From the NCBI GenBank assembly GCA_022843605.1, contig JALHNI010000055.1, positions 1-38,585 of the forward strand: a stretch of 38,585 nucleotides of DNA, written 5' to 3'. The stretch is from Bryobacter sp. (GTDB lineage: Bacteria > Acidobacteriota > Terriglobia > Bryobacterales > Bryobacteraceae). How positions within the stretch are numbered: the stretch's first letter is position 1; every line of letters starts with the position of its first letter. Under the pieces are notes generated by a model that saw nothing but the letters and a program-made list of their open reading frames with translations, was not told the origin of the DNA and made no database searches. Below, piece after piece: positions 15,378 through 24,724 of the stretch. The translations under genes were made by a program, and so were the position numbers.

Positions 15378-16250
15378 GTGAGCGCAAAAGCAAAAATCGG
15401 CATCATTGGCGGCAGCGGACTCTATTCCATGCCCGGCTTCGAACTGCAGGAGGAAGTGGTCGTCGACACCCCGTTCGGCGCCCCTTCCGACGCCTACATG
15501 GTCGGTAAACTGGGCGGCAAGGACGTCGCGTTTTTGCCGCGCCACGGCCGCGGCCATCGGCTCTCCCCGTCCGAACTCAACTTCCGCGCGAACATCTACG
15601 GCATGAAGTCCCTCGGCGTCGAGTGGATCCTGTCCCTCAGCGCCGTCGGCTCACTCAAAGCCGAGCACCGTCCGCTCGACTTCGTCATTCCCGAGCAGTT
15701 TTTCGATCGCACACGTGGGCGAATCTCCACCTTTTTCGGCGATGGTCTAGTGGCCCACGTCAGCTTTGCCGATCCTATTTGCAATGAGTTGGCGGAGGTG
15801 GTGAACAACAGTTGCGGAGAACTCGGGATTGCGGCAAAGTTGGGCGGCACTTATCTCTGTATGGAAGGCCCCGCCTTCTCCACCAAAGCCGAAAGCAACG
15901 TGTACCGCAGCTGGGGCATGGATGTCATCGGCATGACAAATCTGCAGGAAGCTAAGCTGGCTCGCGAAGCCGAGCTCTGCTACGTCACCGTCGCCATGGT
16001 GACCGATTACGACTGCTGGCACGAAGACCACGATGCCGTCACGGTGGCCGACATCATCGCCAATCTCACCAAGAACGCTGAGAACGCCACCAAACTGGTG
16101 CAGCACGTCGTCGAGCGGCTCGATACCGAGCGCTTCCGCACCTGCAAATGCTCCTCGGCCCTGAAGCACGCCATCCTCACCGATCCGAAGACGGTTCCCG
16201 CCGGGACCAAGAAGAAGCTGGAGTTGATCGTTGGCAAGTACCTCTCCTAA
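15378..16250 (+). CDS. mtnP: S-methyl-5'-thioadenosine phosphorylase
   Basis: Cleaves methylthioadenosine to adenine and methylthioribose-1-phosphate (methionine salvage). Family landmarks are [12 protein letters not shown] at the N-terminus, [20 protein letters not shown], the phosphorylase signature [19 protein letters not shown] followed by [20 protein letters not shown], and VTDYDCWH. At 290 residues the length is standard. The start is GTG immediately after the mce stop, with GGAGG at 15362-15366. The C-terminal extension with [12 protein letters not shown] is usual for bacterial MtnP. No mtnA, B or C gene is nearby. The last 20 bases overlap the next gene. Confidence 0.93.
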   Translation: MSAKAKIGIIGGSGLYSMPGFELQEEVVVDTPFGAPSDAYMVGKLGGKDVAFLPRHGRGHRLSPSELNFRANIYGMKSLGVEWILSLSAVGSLKAEHRPLDFVIPEQFFDRTRGRISTFFGDGLVAHVSFADPICNELAEVVNNSCGELGIAAKLGGTYLCMEGPAFSTKAESNVYRSWGMDVIGMTNLQEAKLAREAELCYVTVAMVTDYDCWHEDHDAVTVADIIANLTKNAENATKLVQHVVERLDTERFRTCKCSSALKHAILTDPKTVPAGTKKKLELIVGKYLS

Positions 16251-17391
16251 TCCCATCGCCGAGCATGTGCTCGACCAGTGCGTCGCCGGGAACGTATGGT
16301 CGAAAGAAGACGTCAACGCCATTCGCAGTGACGCCTCCCTCATCCGCGTTGTCGCGGAGGGTCTCGCAGATCGCTTCGATCCTCGCTTATGTGACGTTTA
16401 CACGGACATGTTCGCGTGGGTACTGGCCTCCGAAGCGAGAGACCTGAACGAGAAGGATCTGGTCGACCGCTACCGCCGCATCCGCCGGCCGCGGCTTTAC
16501 CCTGGCAAGAACCCGGACTCCGTCCGCGACGTTTATGTCCTTTCGCGAGTCACCCTGGGCGCCGATATCGCCGTCACCAGCGTCATCATCGATGGCCTCA
16601 AGCGTCGCTTCCGCAATGCCACAGTCTGGCTGATCGGCGACCGCAAATCCTACGAACTCTTTGAGAACGACTCCCGCGTCGGCTTCTACCCGATGGCCTT
16701 CAAACGTGGCGCGGCGCTCTACGTCAACCTGATGGAGCGTATGAACCTGAAGTCCGGCATCGTCGTCGACCCCGACAGCCGCATTACCCAACTCGGCTTG
16801 CTGCCCATTTGCCCCGAGGAAAACTACTACTTCTTCGAGAGCCGGGCCTACGGTGCCAACACCAACGATGCCCTGCCCGTGCTCGCCGCGCGCTGGGTCC
16901 GTGAGACTTTCGGCGTGGACGCCAAAGCATTTATTGACCCGATGGGTAAACCGCGCCGGGACAAGTTCATCACGGTGAGCCTTGGCGTGGGAGAGAACCC
17001 GGCCAAGCGCGTCCGCGATCCGTTTGAGCGAGGCTTGCTGCAGAAACTGGCCCAGCGGGGCCTGCCCGTCGTCCTGGACCGGGGCGCAGGCGGCGAAGAG
17101 GCCGAACGCGCCGAGCAAGCCGCCGCTGGCATCCCAGGCGTTGAATTGCATCGCGGCAGCTTTGCCCAGTTCGCTGACCTGATCCGTCAAAGCACGCTCT
17201 ACGTCGGCTATGACTCGGCCGGCTGCCACGCCGCCGCGGCCTCTGCCGTGCCGGTGATCATCTTTTTCAAGGGCGCCGTCAGTGACCGCTTCTTCCACCG
17301 TTGGAAGCCTGCGGGCGTAGGCAGCATGGACGTGATCCTCATTGAGGACGCGGACCCCGATCCCGACAGCATTCTGTCGCTCATCAGCTAA
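16231..17391 (+). CDS. GT9-like glycosyltransferase (heptosyltransferase-type fold)
   Basis: A GT-B protein of 386 residues. An N-terminal helical extension (about 1-80) precedes the Rossmann-like half with [20 protein letters not shown] and [15 protein letters not shown]. The donor-binding half contains [34 protein letters not shown] and [20 protein letters not shown], which corresponds to the DSGxxHLA motif of ADP-heptose transferases. The acceptor is unknown, and the extension sets it apart from WaaC/WaaF. The start is TTG, overlapping mtnP by 20 bases. Its stop overlaps the convergent methyltransferase stop by 8 bases. Two more GT9 genes lie within 7 kb. Confidence 0.75.
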   Translation: MASTSPNPIAEHVLDQCVAGNVWSKEDVNAIRSDASLIRVVAEGLADRFDPRLCDVYTDMFAWVLASEARDLNEKDLVDRYRRIRRPRLYPGKNPDSVRDVYVLSRVTLGADIAVTSVIIDGLKRRFRNATVWLIGDRKSYELFENDSRVGFYPMAFKRGAALYVNLMERMNLKSGIVVDPDSRITQLGLLPICPEENYYFFESRAYGANTNDALPVLAARWVRETFGVDAKAFIDPMGKPRRDKFITVSLGVGENPAKRVRDPFERGLLQKLAQRGLPVVLDRGAGGEEAERAEQAAAGIPGVELHRGSFAQFADLIRQSTLYVGYDSAGCHAAAASAVPVIIFFKGAVSDRFFHRWKPAGVGSMDVILIEDADPDPDSILSLIS

Positions 17392-17950
17392 AAAACAACT
17401 TAGCCGCCAGGATCGCCGAGCCGATCAACAAGCCTGCCGCCGCGTTGTATTCCTGATTCTTCTGATACTGGCTCCACCGAAAAGGCTCGCCGATGAAACC
17501 TGTGCCGAAGCGCGGCCACAGCAACGGCACCCGGGCGGCATAGCCAGGAAAATCCTTCGGGAAAAGCTTGCGCAAATGCTGCTCCTCCTGCTCAATCGTC
17601 GGGAAATAAATCAGGAAGAAAGCAGACCCAAACAGCAGCGCCAATTCCCAGCGCTGCGTCGCCAGCACCAACCCCGCGGCCACGGTCAGCGTGCCCAAAT
17701 ACAGAGGATTGCGCATCAGCGCATACGGTCCGCCCGTCGCCAGCCGCTGATTCTTGTACAAACACCCGGCCGCCCACGCCCGTAGCGCTAAACCCGCCAG
17801 CGCGATCGGCATCCCGATGGACAGCGATCTCACGCTTGGGGTCGCCAGCCAGGCAAAGCAGCCCACCAGGACGAAGCCGAGCGGGACCCGCAGCCTTTGG
17901 ACAGCATCAGCGTAGGGTTTGGGAAACCAGGTGCGGGGCAATGGCGGCAT
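17384..17950 (-). CDS. ICMT/PEMT-like membrane methyltransferase
   Basis: Integral membrane protein of 188 residues with four or five hydrophobic segments. The SAM-binding C-terminal signature of the isoprenylcysteine/phospholipid methyltransferase family is visible: GGPYALMRNPLYLGTLTVAA (about 73-92) and EQEEQHLRKLFPKDFPGYAA. The substrate in bacteria is mostly unknown; membrane lipids are likely. The ATG at 17950 lies 44 bases inside the 3' end of the heptosyltransferase gene, so it is translated from the same transcript. A later start is possible but would remove N-terminal sequence. Confidence 0.8.
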   Translation of the reverse strand: MPPLPRTWFPKPYADAVQRLRVPLGFVLVGCFAWLATPSVRSLSIGMPIALAGLALRAWAAGCLYKNQRLATGGPYALMRNPLYLGTLTVAAGLVLATQRWELALLFGSAFFLIYFPTIEQEEQHLRKLFPKDFPGYAARVPLLWPRFGTGFIGEPFRWSQYQKNQEYNAAAGLLIGSAILAAKLFFS

Positions 17951-18842
17951 AGACCTGTGCGGGCGTCAGATCGCGCATCAGCGGATCGATCGTATCTCCT
18001 CTTTCATAAGTGGTAACCGCCTGCGGATGCCGAAGCACCTGCATTGACCCTCCGTAGGGCCCGTTCCGGCACGGATCCGTCCCGCCGAAGAGCGCCACGC
18101 CGGGCTTGCCCAGCGCCGCCGCCAAATGCAGCGGACCGCTATCGACGCCAACCACGGCTTGCGCGCGCCTTGTTGCGTGGATCAGCCCCGCAATCGACGA
18201 CACGTGCACCCGCACCTGATCCATGCCACGAAGCATGGACACCTGCGCCGGCGCCACATTCAACACCAGCGGTAAGGGTAACATCCGCGCGAGGGCCGCG
18301 TAATGCTCCAGCGGCCATTGCTTCGAGACCCAGCCGGCAAACGGGCTCGCGAGAACGTACCCGCCGCTCGGCAGGTCGCCCTCCAGCGCGCCCTGTGGCA
18401 GCCACACAGGCCCCGCCTCCACCCCAGCCAATTCGCAATGCTGCTCCACAATGTGCGCGGCACTGGCCGCAATCCGCTCGTTGTAAAACAGGCGAGCCAG
18501 ACTCTCCCGCGTGCGGGCGGCACCCACAATGCGCCGGGCCCCGGATTGCCACGCCACCAGCGCGGACTTCATCAGCCCCTGGAAGTCGTACGCCACATCC
18601 AGCTTCAGAGCCCGCAGACTTTGGCGCGTCCTCAGCAAGGCGCTCGCGGAACGGCGGTTGAACGGCAGCAGTCCGGCCAGTGCGGGGTTACCGTCCAGCA
18701 GCGGGTGCCAACGCTCTTCGGCGATCCAGTAAATGCGCGCCTCTGGCTGAGCACGGTGCAGAACACGGTGCAGCGCCTCGACGGCGGGCAGCGTATGCAG
18801 GATGTCGCCCATCGCCCCCAGGCGCACCACCAGAATGTTCAT
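17907..18842 (-). CDS. ADP-heptose:LPS heptosyltransferase I-like (GT9)
   Basis: Glycosyltransferase family 9 enzyme for the LPS inner core, working at the cytoplasmic face. MNILVVRLGAMGDILHTLPA is the classic WaaC/WaaF N-terminus. The donor site shows SPFAGWVSKQWPLEHYAALA and VVGVDSGPLHLAAALGKPGV, followed by ALFGGTDPCRNGPYG. At 311 residues the length fits WaaC. The ATG overlaps the upstream small gene stop by 4 bases (ATGA). It belongs to a minus-strand operon with tsaD and the alpha/beta hydrolase. WaaC versus another GT9 sugar transferase cannot be settled from sequence alone. Confidence 0.85.
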   Translation of the reverse strand: MNILVVRLGAMGDILHTLPAVEALHRVLHRAQPEARIYWIAEERWHPLLDGNPALAGLLPFNRRSASALLRTRQSLRALKLDVAYDFQGLMKSALVAWQSGARRIVGAARTRESLARLFYNERIAASAAHIVEQHCELAGVEAGPVWLPQGALEGDLPSGGYVLASPFAGWVSKQWPLEHYAALARMLPLPLVLNVAPAQVSMLRGMDQVRVHVSSIAGLIHATRRAQAVVGVDSGPLHLAAALGKPGVALFGGTDPCRNGPYGGSMQVLRHPQAVTTYERGDTIDPLMRDLTPAQVYAAIAPHLVSQTLR

Positions 18843-19180
18843 GGCGCCGGCGGCGCGGAACGGTGCCGGATGCGTTCGATCAGCGCTTGGCGTGTTTCAA
18901 GGTCAGCGCCAGTGAGATCAATTACCTGCCGGGCTTGATCCCGGGCGTCGCCAAGAATGACCGTCTCCACACTGCCGAGCGCGGCGACGAGTTCGGCGCG
19001 GGCGCGCGGGGGGAGAATCGCGTCCGGCGGATCCAGCAGGCTCACGGTAACAGGCCCACCCAAGGCCTCGAGTCTTGTCACGTGAGCGGCAACCACGGGA
19101 TCGAAGTATCCCACCACGAATCGGTCGAACACACGACCGGAAACCTCCGCCAGGGAGACGATTTTTTTGCGGGTATCCAA
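18839..19180 (-). CDS. degenerate nucleotidyltransferase-like protein
   Basis: A 113-residue protein that resembles the C-terminal (cytidylyltransferase-fold) domain of HldE/RfaE. RFVVGYFDPVVAAHVTRLEA corresponds to the GxFDxxHxGH entry motif, and RARAELVAALGSVETVILGD to the next conserved block. The first His of HxGH is missing and the motif ends in VAAH, so catalysis is doubtful. The start is most likely the TTG at 19180, 4 bases after the tsaD stop; AGAGGT directly abuts it, so the start is not certain. The stop overlaps the heptosyltransferase start. A relic or a structural/regulatory partner in heptose metabolism is possible. Confidence 0.55.
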   Translation of the reverse strand: MDTRKKIVSLAEVSGRVFDRFVVGYFDPVVAAHVTRLEALGGPVTVSLLDPPDAILPPRARAELVAALGSVETVILGDARDQARQVIDLTGADLETRQALIERIRHRSAPPAP

Positions 19181-19184
19181 ACCT

Positions 19185-20264
19185 CTATTGTGCCAGTTGC
19201 AGGCTCGCCTGGGGGCGCAAAGTGAGGGGCGCAAAGTCCCGCCGCGCAAGTTTGGGAAAGGCAGCGGCCGCAATCATCACCGCGTTGTCCGTGGAGAGCT
19301 TAGCCTCCGGAAAATACACCGGATAGCCCACCCGCAACTGCGATGCCGCCCGCCGCAATTCGGAGTTGCACGCCACGCCGCCGCTCACGATCATCGACTG
19401 CGCATCCATCTGCTCGGCGGCCCGCGTCGCACGGCGGAGTAACTCGGTCACCACAGCGTGCTGGAAACTCGCGAGTAAGTCGAGCGTCGGCTGCGGCGTG
19501 GCCGCCAACAACTCTTCCAGCGTCGCCCGCGGACGCTTGGCAAAGAGTGCCTTGCGCGCGGCCGTTTCTGCCGCCAGGTCGCGCGCCTCCGTCCAGCGCA
19601 GGACGGCCGTCTTCCAGCCGCTAAAGCTATAGTCCTGCGACGCGCCCTTGATCCGGGGCACCGTGAACTCGCCCGCAAAGACGTGGGCATGGCCATAGGG
19701 CGCCAAGGCATCGATCAGCGGACCGCCCGGGTAACCGAAACCCAGTAACTTCGCCACCTTGTCAAAGGCCTCGCCCGCAGCATCGTCGCGCGTCCGGCCC
19801 AACAAACGATACTGCCAGCCCTCACGGACTTCGAATAAGTGCGTATGCCCGCCAGAAACCACCAGCGCCAAGGCCGGCAACGCCGGCGCCGCTTCCATCA
19901 CCGCGGCATGGATATGGCCTTCCAGATGATTCACCGCGATCAGCGGCAAGCCGGTAGCCATACTAAGAGACTTAGCGTAAGTGAGGCCCACTAACAAAGC
20001 ACCGGTCAGCCCCGGCCCTTCGGTAACGGCGATGGCCGCAAGCTGCTGCCAGTCCACACCCGCCTTCGCCATGCATTCCCGCACCACGGGAACGATTGCC
20101 CGTAGATGCTCGCGCGAAGCTAACTCCGGCACCACACCGCCGTATTTTCCGTGCGTTTCGAGTTGCGAAGCCACCACCGAAGATAAAATCCGGCCGCCCT
20201 GCTCCAACACGGCCGCGGCCGTTTCATCACAGGAAGTTTCGATTCCCAGAATGAGCGGTGGCAT
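19185..20264 (-). CDS. tsaD: tRNA threonylcarbamoyladenosine transferase TsaD
   Basis: Transfers the threonylcarbamoyl group to A37 of ANN-decoding tRNAs (t6A), acting with TsaB, TsaE and TsaC. The N-terminus [19 protein letters not shown] and [20 protein letters not shown] are diagnostic. The metal ligands lie in [12 protein letters not shown], and [20 protein letters not shown] and [16 protein letters not shown] follow. At 359 residues the length is as expected. The ATG at 20264 shares its A with the upstream hydrolase stop (TGATG). Although the frame is open for 77 codons upstream, conservation begins at this ATG. Confidence 0.96.
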   Translation of the reverse strand: MPPLILGIETSCDETAAAVLEQGGRILSSVVASQLETHGKYGGVVPELASREHLRAIVPVVRECMAKAGVDWQQLAAIAVTEGPGLTGALLVGLTYAKSLSMATGLPLIAVNHLEGHIHAAVMEAAPALPALALVVSGGHTHLFEVREGWQYRLLGRTRDDAAGEAFDKVAKLLGFGYPGGPLIDALAPYGHAHVFAGEFTVPRIKGASQDYSFSGWKTAVLRWTEARDLAAETAARKALFAKRPRATLEELLAATPQPTLDLLASFQHAVVTELLRRATRAAEQMDAQSMIVSGGVACNSELRRAASQLRVGYPVYFPEAKLSTDNAVMIAAAAFPKLARRDFAPLTLRPQASLQLAQ

Positions 20265-22108
20265 CAGCGGGCGACGAACCAATCCCACTGTTCGGCCGCG
20301 TTCTTCTGAAGTTGATCGGCCTCGGCAGCCAACAGCAAGCGCCGCTGCACCAGTTGACGGATCGCCTCTTTCGTCTTGACCAGATACTCTTCGCGGTTGC
20401 CGTACTTCTCCAGAATCTTTGCCTTCGCAAACGGCAGGGTGGAACCAGTCATATTGACGGTGTCGGAAGTAAACACGTCCCTGCGTAAGTTCCAACCGGT
20501 ATAAGTCGCGAGCGGAACGGCGATTTGGGGTAGCTTCACACCGGCAATCTCATTGCCGTCGTCGTCCACTTGCGGCACTAACGCCGGAAAGGGCTCGCCC
20601 ACCGTGGGCGGCTCTTTGCTGACAATACCTTTGGTCGCAAAATCCGGGCCAAAGTCCAGTCGCTGGCCATTCAACGCCCGCGTCGGGACGGCCGTGGCGA
20701 TCGGCTTCGGAAAGCCCCAACTGGTGACGGGCACCAGTTGGCGCTGTTCCATGCGGGGATAACTGGAATCAGGCGGCGCGGTTCCGTCTTTCAGCCATTC
20801 GTGCATCGCCATCAGCAAGGCGCGAAACAACGGCCGGTAGTCGTTGGAGTTCGCCAGATTCGTGCCATTCTTCACCGCTGCGGGCGGGAACTTCTGCGGC
20901 CCATGCTGCGCGCCGGCGACGAAATAGATGCGCGTCGTTTCCGGCACGGGAGCATCCTGACGTCCGTCGGGCGTGGTGTGGATCAGCGAAGCCGCACGGC
21001 CCCAGTACTCCGCGCTGCCGTTGGTGTAGAAGATCTTCGGAGCCTTCGCCGGGTCGGGTAGCAGGCCGGCGGTTTGGCCCGTCACCGGATCTTTCTGCGG
21101 CAGGTCAGAGAACGGGAAGATGTCAGTGGGGTAGAAGAAATTCATCGTCGGGTGACCGTCACGCGACGCCTGCGCAAAACGATGATTGAAGCTGCCGCGG
21201 CCACCGCCGGCAACGTTCGCCCACACCCCGTCAAAAACCAGCTTCCCGTTCTCGTCGGTGTTCAGGCCACCGTGCAGCATGGTGCGGAGAAAGCGTCCGC
21301 TCTGCGAAGCGCCGTAAGCGATGGAACGCTTGAGGAAGCGGCGCTGATCGGCGAGCAGCAAATGCCCAGGGCCGCCGAATTTGAGGAACGAAACCAGGTC
21401 GCGCGTGGCGGCGATGCCGAGGCCGACAATGGCTGGGTCGCGCGCGGGATAGACGAGTTCGTAGATCGCGCCAGGCCTAAAGCCGCCGGGCATCTCAATC
21501 TGCGTGCCGTTCAATTTCCATTGGGCCGCAGGCACGACAGATCGCACGCCGAGCGGGCTGTTGCGCACCGTAAGCTCGAGATTCTTCGCATCCGCCACCG
21601 GATAGGCCTGATGGTCGCGATCGGCGAGATTCATCACCGTCGTGGGCTCGTGAATCGTCAACTCCGCACGCACGATGCCTTCCACGCCCTTGGCCACCGC
21701 CGGATACATCCGCAGCTTTTCCGGATTCTTCGGCACGTCCCACTGCCAGCCGACCCAGGCCACGGTGAACTTCTGCTCAATCAGAAAGGCTTCCGTGAAC
21801 ATGCCAATCGTTTGCCCGCCCCGGTTCACCACATCGAGCAACAGCGTGCCATTGCCTTCGGACGGGTCACGCGGCTTCAACACCTCAATGTCGGCCGAAA
21901 ACTCGACCAAACCTTTGTCGTTCTTGGGGGCGAACTCGAGGTCGCGGATGAGTTGGTTGGCTGGGAGTTTGGGGTCGAGCGTGAAGTGCGCCTTGGCACG
22001 AATACGTTCGTAACCGCCAGCGACGTCCTCGCGTTTGATGACTTCCATACCGGCGATGGCTGCATCGGCCGGAACGGCAAGGCAGAGGAAGAGGACGAGT
22101 CGGCGCAT
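20264..22108 (-). CDS. secreted alpha/beta hydrolase domain protein
   Basis: Large secreted hydrolase of unknown substrate, of the 'alpha/beta hydrolase domain-containing' type found in Acidobacteria. A Sec signal peptide ([16 protein letters not shown]) is followed by an N-terminal beta region. The nucleophile elbow is [14 protein letters not shown] (G-A-S-Q-S-G, Ser nucleophile). Aromatic and His-rich segments ([20 protein letters not shown]) probably supply the acid and His. It has 614 residues. The frame extends to 22153, but the signal peptide starts at 22108 and a TATAAT box ends 6 bases before this ATG. It heads the tsaD operon. Confidence 0.8.
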   Translation of the reverse strand: MRRLVLFLCLAVPADAAIAGMEVIKREDVAGGYERIRAKAHFTLDPKLPANQLIRDLEFAPKNDKGLVEFSADIEVLKPRDPSEGNGTLLLDVVNRGGQTIGMFTEAFLIEQKFTVAWVGWQWDVPKNPEKLRMYPAVAKGVEGIVRAELTIHEPTTVMNLADRDHQAYPVADAKNLELTVRNSPLGVRSVVPAAQWKLNGTQIEMPGGFRPGAIYELVYPARDPAIVGLGIAATRDLVSFLKFGGPGHLLLADQRRFLKRSIAYGASQSGRFLRTMLHGGLNTDENGKLVFDGVWANVAGGGRGSFNHRFAQASRDGHPTMNFFYPTDIFPFSDLPQKDPVTGQTAGLLPDPAKAPKIFYTNGSAEYWGRAASLIHTTPDGRQDAPVPETTRIYFVAGAQHGPQKFPPAAVKNGTNLANSNDYRPLFRALLMAMHEWLKDGTAPPDSSYPRMEQRQLVPVTSWGFPKPIATAVPTRALNGQRLDFGPDFATKGIVSKEPPTVGEPFPALVPQVDDDGNEIAGVKLPQIAVPLATYTGWNLRRDVFTSDTVNMTGSTLPFAKAKILEKYGNREEYLVKTKEAIRQLVQRRLLLAAEADQLQKNAAEQWDWFVAR

Positions 22109-22114
22109 GGCGTA

Positions 22115-22120
22115 ATTATA
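22115..22120 (-). promoter_or_regulatory. -10 box (TATAAT), probable leaderless promoter
   Basis: On the minus strand a perfect TATAAT is followed by six bases and then the hydrolase ATG at 22108. No Shine-Dalgarno sequence is present. Initiation would fall on the start codon. A TTGACC lies farther upstream (22153-22148), but its 27-base spacing is too long for a -35 box. Confidence 0.5.
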
Positions 22121-22196
22121 GGCCCTTCGTGGCCGCTTCCGGCAGAAGGTCAACGAAACGAACCGAAAAGTTATTGATTTAATGGAACTTAGGTAC

Positions 22197-22542
22197 CTAG
22201 AAGTTGGAAAGGTAGTAGAGACCGTTAGCCAAGTCGAATCGGGACGATGCCAAACGCAAAATGCGGCGAACGACCTCGCCTGTGGAGTATTGCTGCTGTG
22301 TAATCATCAAAACTCCGCAATGCGATCGGCTGTGCGCCAGCCATTCCCCGTGAAGACGCGCGAAGTCTCGAGCATTGGCGCTAACCAACACCCCGGCTCT
22401 GCCCTGCCGCGAACGCCAGTTAGGACTCGTCGTCACAGCCGTTCATTCGGGCATCAAAGCTACTAACAACATCTGCAGCGTTGCTACGCAGCGCGGCCAA
22501 GAGCCGGTGCTTCGCCGAGTCTTCGTCGAAGTAGAACTTCAC
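22197..22542 (-). pseudogene. broken DUF5615 PIN-like toxin gene
   Basis: Starting at GTG 22542, 3 bases after the DUF433 stop, the frame reads VKFYFDEDSAKHRLLAALRS and then NAADVVSSFDARMNGCDDES, the N-terminal half of a DUF5615 PIN-like protein. Codon 41 is TAA (22420-22422) where the family usually has Gln. A run of four C on the plus strand (22391-22394) then shifts the frame. The second half resumes in another frame as VLVSANARDFARLHGEWLAH and ends STGEVVRRILRLAS. Nonsense codon plus 1-base insertion mean no full toxin is made. The minus-strand 79-residue open frame is only the C-terminal part. Confidence 0.72.
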
Positions 22543-22545
22543 GGA

Positions 22546-22842
22546 TCAGGACCGGAGCGGCAAACTAGAGGAGCGCACGCCGTCATCGTAGGCTCGCTCT
22601 TCAGCGGCGATGTCCGCGTCGATCTCCTGCTTATTGGCGTGGTAGAAAGCGAGAGCCGCATGAATCTGCGCGAGCGAGAGCGGCGGACGATCCGCCGCAA
22701 TCTCTTCCGGCGAAAGACCCTGATGACTGTCCATGGCAATCGTTCGCACACTGACGCCGGTGCCGGCAATGGTGGGCCGGCCAGCGCGGAACGAAGGATC
22801 GCGCCCAATTAGGTGACCGATTTCGACGAAGGCGACAGACAT
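22546..22842 (-). CDS. DUF433 antitoxin
   Basis: DUF433 proteins are small helix-turn-helix antitoxins that pair with DUF5615 PIN-like toxins. The pattern is clear here: HLIGRDPSFRAGRPTIAGTG, then VSVRTIAMDSHQGLSPEEIA and LSLAQIHAALAFYHANKQE, in 98 residues from the ATG at 22842. The gene looks intact, whereas the toxin gene directly downstream is broken. A TATACT box (22858-22853) ends 10 bases before the ATG, so the leader is very short. The antitoxin may now be an orphan regulator or may neutralise a related toxin elsewhere. Confidence 0.8.
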   Translation of the reverse strand: MSVAFVEIGHLIGRDPSFRAGRPTIAGTGVSVRTIAMDSHQGLSPEEIAADRPPLSLAQIHAALAFYHANKQEIDADIAAEERAYDDGVRSSSLPLRS

Positions 22843-22865
22843 TACATTGCTGAGTATAGCGCCGG

Positions 22866-23903
22866 CTAAGGAAGCAGACTCAACGCCTCGAACGCGACGC
22901 GCTCCGGAGTGACCAGGCGAAGGCAAGCGAGGTTCTGAACCGGGTCAGTCAGGGGGCATTCGCGTTCGAAGCAGGGACTACAACCGACAGGTTCGCGCAC
23001 GACTTTGGCCAAAGGCCCCGTCGGTCCGGTGGCAATGTGATCGGTAGAGCCGAAAACGGCGACCGTGGGGACGGCGAGGGCCGAGGCGACGTGCATCGGC
23101 CCCGAGTCATTGGTGAGCACCAGATCACAGGCCGCAAGCAGCTCGACGAACTCGCCCAGCGAGGTGCGTCCGGCGAAAGACTCGGCTCCACCGTTCAAAT
23201 GCCGGTTCACCTCATCGCAGATGGCGATTTCGTCGGCCGAGCCGAACAACAGAATGCGCGCCTGCATCCGCTCAGCTACGGTGCGGGCGGCGGTGGCGAA
23301 TCGCTCGGGAGCCCAGCGCTTAGCGCCGCCGAAGGCCGCGCCGGGGCAGACGCCCAGGATCGGGCCTGGCCCCAGCCGCTCGCGCCCTTTGCGCCGCGCG
23401 GCACGCGCGCCGTCCAGACGAATGACGGCTTCAGCCGGCAAGGCCTCAATCAGACCGGCACGGCGCAGGAGTTCCAGATAGTGGAAGCTCTGATGGGGCG
23501 GCGTGTCACCGGGTTGAATGCGGGGGATGGCGTCGGTCAGCAGCCACGCGCGGGCGTCGCGGGCAAAGCCGACGCGGCGGGGAACGCGAGCCAACCAGGC
23601 GGGCAGGGCTGAATCGAACGAGTTCGGCAGCACCACCGCTAGGTCGAAACGACGCGCGGCGAGGCCGCGCCCGATGCGCCACTTCTCTGCCAGGTCGTAC
23701 GGACCGCGACGGACACGCCACGGAATGATCTCGTCGCAGAAGGGCTCGCGGCCGTAAAGGTCCGCCACCCAGGGCATGGCCAGGATCGTGATGCGGGCGT
23801 CGGGGTAACGGTCGCGCAAGGCACGCAATGCCGGCAGGGACATGACGGCATCGCCAATCCAGTTGGTCGCGCGAACGAGAATGCGTTGGTAGCTGGCGGG
23901 CAA
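22866..23903 (-). CDS. waaF: lipopolysaccharide heptosyltransferase II
   Basis: Adds the second heptose to the LPS inner core; GT9 family, cytoplasmic face of the inner membrane. The N-terminus [20 protein letters not shown] is typical of WaaF. The donor site shows [40 protein letters not shown] and [15 protein letters not shown], ending with the Cys-rich [12 protein letters not shown] of WaaF-type enzymes. At 345 residues the length is right. The start is TTG at 23903, supported by AAAGGAGA at 23920-23913. It diverges from the PhyH gene. The degraded toxin and DUF433 genes follow downstream on the same strand. Confidence 0.92.
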   Translation of the reverse strand: MPASYQRILVRATNWIGDAVMSLPALRALRDRYPDARITILAMPWVADLYGREPFCDEIIPWRVRRGPYDLAEKWRIGRGLAARRFDLAVVLPNSFDSALPAWLARVPRRVGFARDARAWLLTDAIPRIQPGDTPPHQSFHYLELLRRAGLIEALPAEAVIRLDGARAARRKGRERLGPGPILGVCPGAAFGGAKRWAPERFATAARTVAERMQARILLFGSADEIAICDEVNRHLNGGAESFAGRTSLGEFVELLAACDLVLTNDSGPMHVASALAVPTVAVFGSTDHIATGPTGPLAKVVREPVGCSPCFERECPLTDPVQNLACLRLVTPERVAFEALSLLP

Positions 23904-23924
23904 AGAATCTCTCTCCTTTAGAAT

Positions 23925-23930
23925 TACACT
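23925..23930 (+). promoter_or_regulatory. -10 box (TACACT), probable leaderless promoter
   Basis: TACACT is followed by seven bases and then the ATG at 23938. No Shine-Dalgarno sequence lies on this strand; the purine-rich site here faces the other way and serves waaF. Initiation would fall at the ATG. Confidence 0.4.
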
Positions 23931-23937
23931 GGGTCCG

Positions 23938-24711
23938 ATGACTGCCGCCCAACTCGAACAACTCGACCGCGAAGGTTACCTGATTCTTCCCGACTTCATG
24001 CGCCCGGAAATGCTCTCGGCAATGCGCTCACGAATCGCCGAACTCTTCGCCGAGGAAGGCGACCAGGCGGGTTCCGAGTTTAAGAAAGAACCCTTCACCC
24101 AACGCCTGGCCAACTGCGTCGACAAAGGCGAGGTCTTCCTGCGCGCCATCGCCGACCCTACCGTGCGCGAAGGCATCGCCGCCGTCATTGGCCCCGACTA
24201 CAAGCTCTCGAGCGTCAACGTCCGCTCCGCCGATCCGCTCAACGAATGGAGCCAGCCCTTGCACTGCGACATGGGCGGCCTGCCGGATGAGAAAGGCAAT
24301 TGGGTCTGCAACACCATCTGGATGATTGACGACTTCACGACCGACAACGGTCCCACTCGCTGCGTACCCGGCACACACAAAAGCGGCAAGCGACCCGAAG
24401 AAGCGCTCGCGAATCCCAGTGCACCGCATCCGGACGAGATCCTGGTCACCGGCAACGCCGGTACCGTCGTCATCATGAACGCCCACCTCTGGCACGGTGG
24501 CACCGCCAACCGTACGGCCCGCCCCCGCTGCGCCATGCACGGCTTCTACTGCCGGCGCGACAAACCGCAGCAGCAATACCAGAAGCGCCTGCTACGCGCT
24601 GAGGTGCAGGCCCGGCTGACGCCCGATGAGCGCTGGCTGCTGGCGATCGACGATCCGCTCAACGATGTCATCAGCGCCGAAGTCGCCGTGCGTAGCGGCT
24701 TCCTGCGCTAG
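23938..24711 (+). CDS. phytanoyl-CoA dioxygenase (PhyH) family oxygenase
   Basis: Fe(II)/2-oxoglutarate-dependent oxygenase of 257 residues. The iron triad is visible: H109-x-D111 in QPLHCDMGG and H186 in [17 protein letters not shown], with R195 or R197 as the 2-oxoglutarate ligand. The N-terminus [16 protein letters not shown] matches PhyH proteins. The substrate is unknown; the family hydroxylates lipids, small acids and secondary metabolites. It is followed after 13 bases by an MBL-fold gene, with which it may share a transcript. Confidence 0.88.
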   Translation: MTAAQLEQLDREGYLILPDFMRPEMLSAMRSRIAELFAEEGDQAGSEFKKEPFTQRLANCVDKGEVFLRAIADPTVREGIAAVIGPDYKLSSVNVRSADPLNEWSQPLHCDMGGLPDEKGNWVCNTIWMIDDFTTDNGPTRCVPGTHKSGKRPEEALANPSAPHPDEILVTGNAGTVVIMNAHLWHGGTANRTARPRCAMHGFYCRRDKPQQQYQKRLLRAEVQARLTPDERWLLAIDDPLNDVISAEVAVRSGFLR

Positions 24712-24724
24712 TCTGAAGGACAAG

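Noticed and set aside
21074..22177. A 367-residue plus-strand frame opposite the alpha/beta hydrolase
   Set aside because: Arg/His-rich, no motif, and the minus-strand hydrolase with signal peptide and nucleophile elbow explains the coding bias.
22375..22812. A 145-residue plus-strand frame across the DUF433/DUF5615 pair
   Set aside because: The minus strand carries recognisable family motifs in both genes; the plus frame is a shadow.
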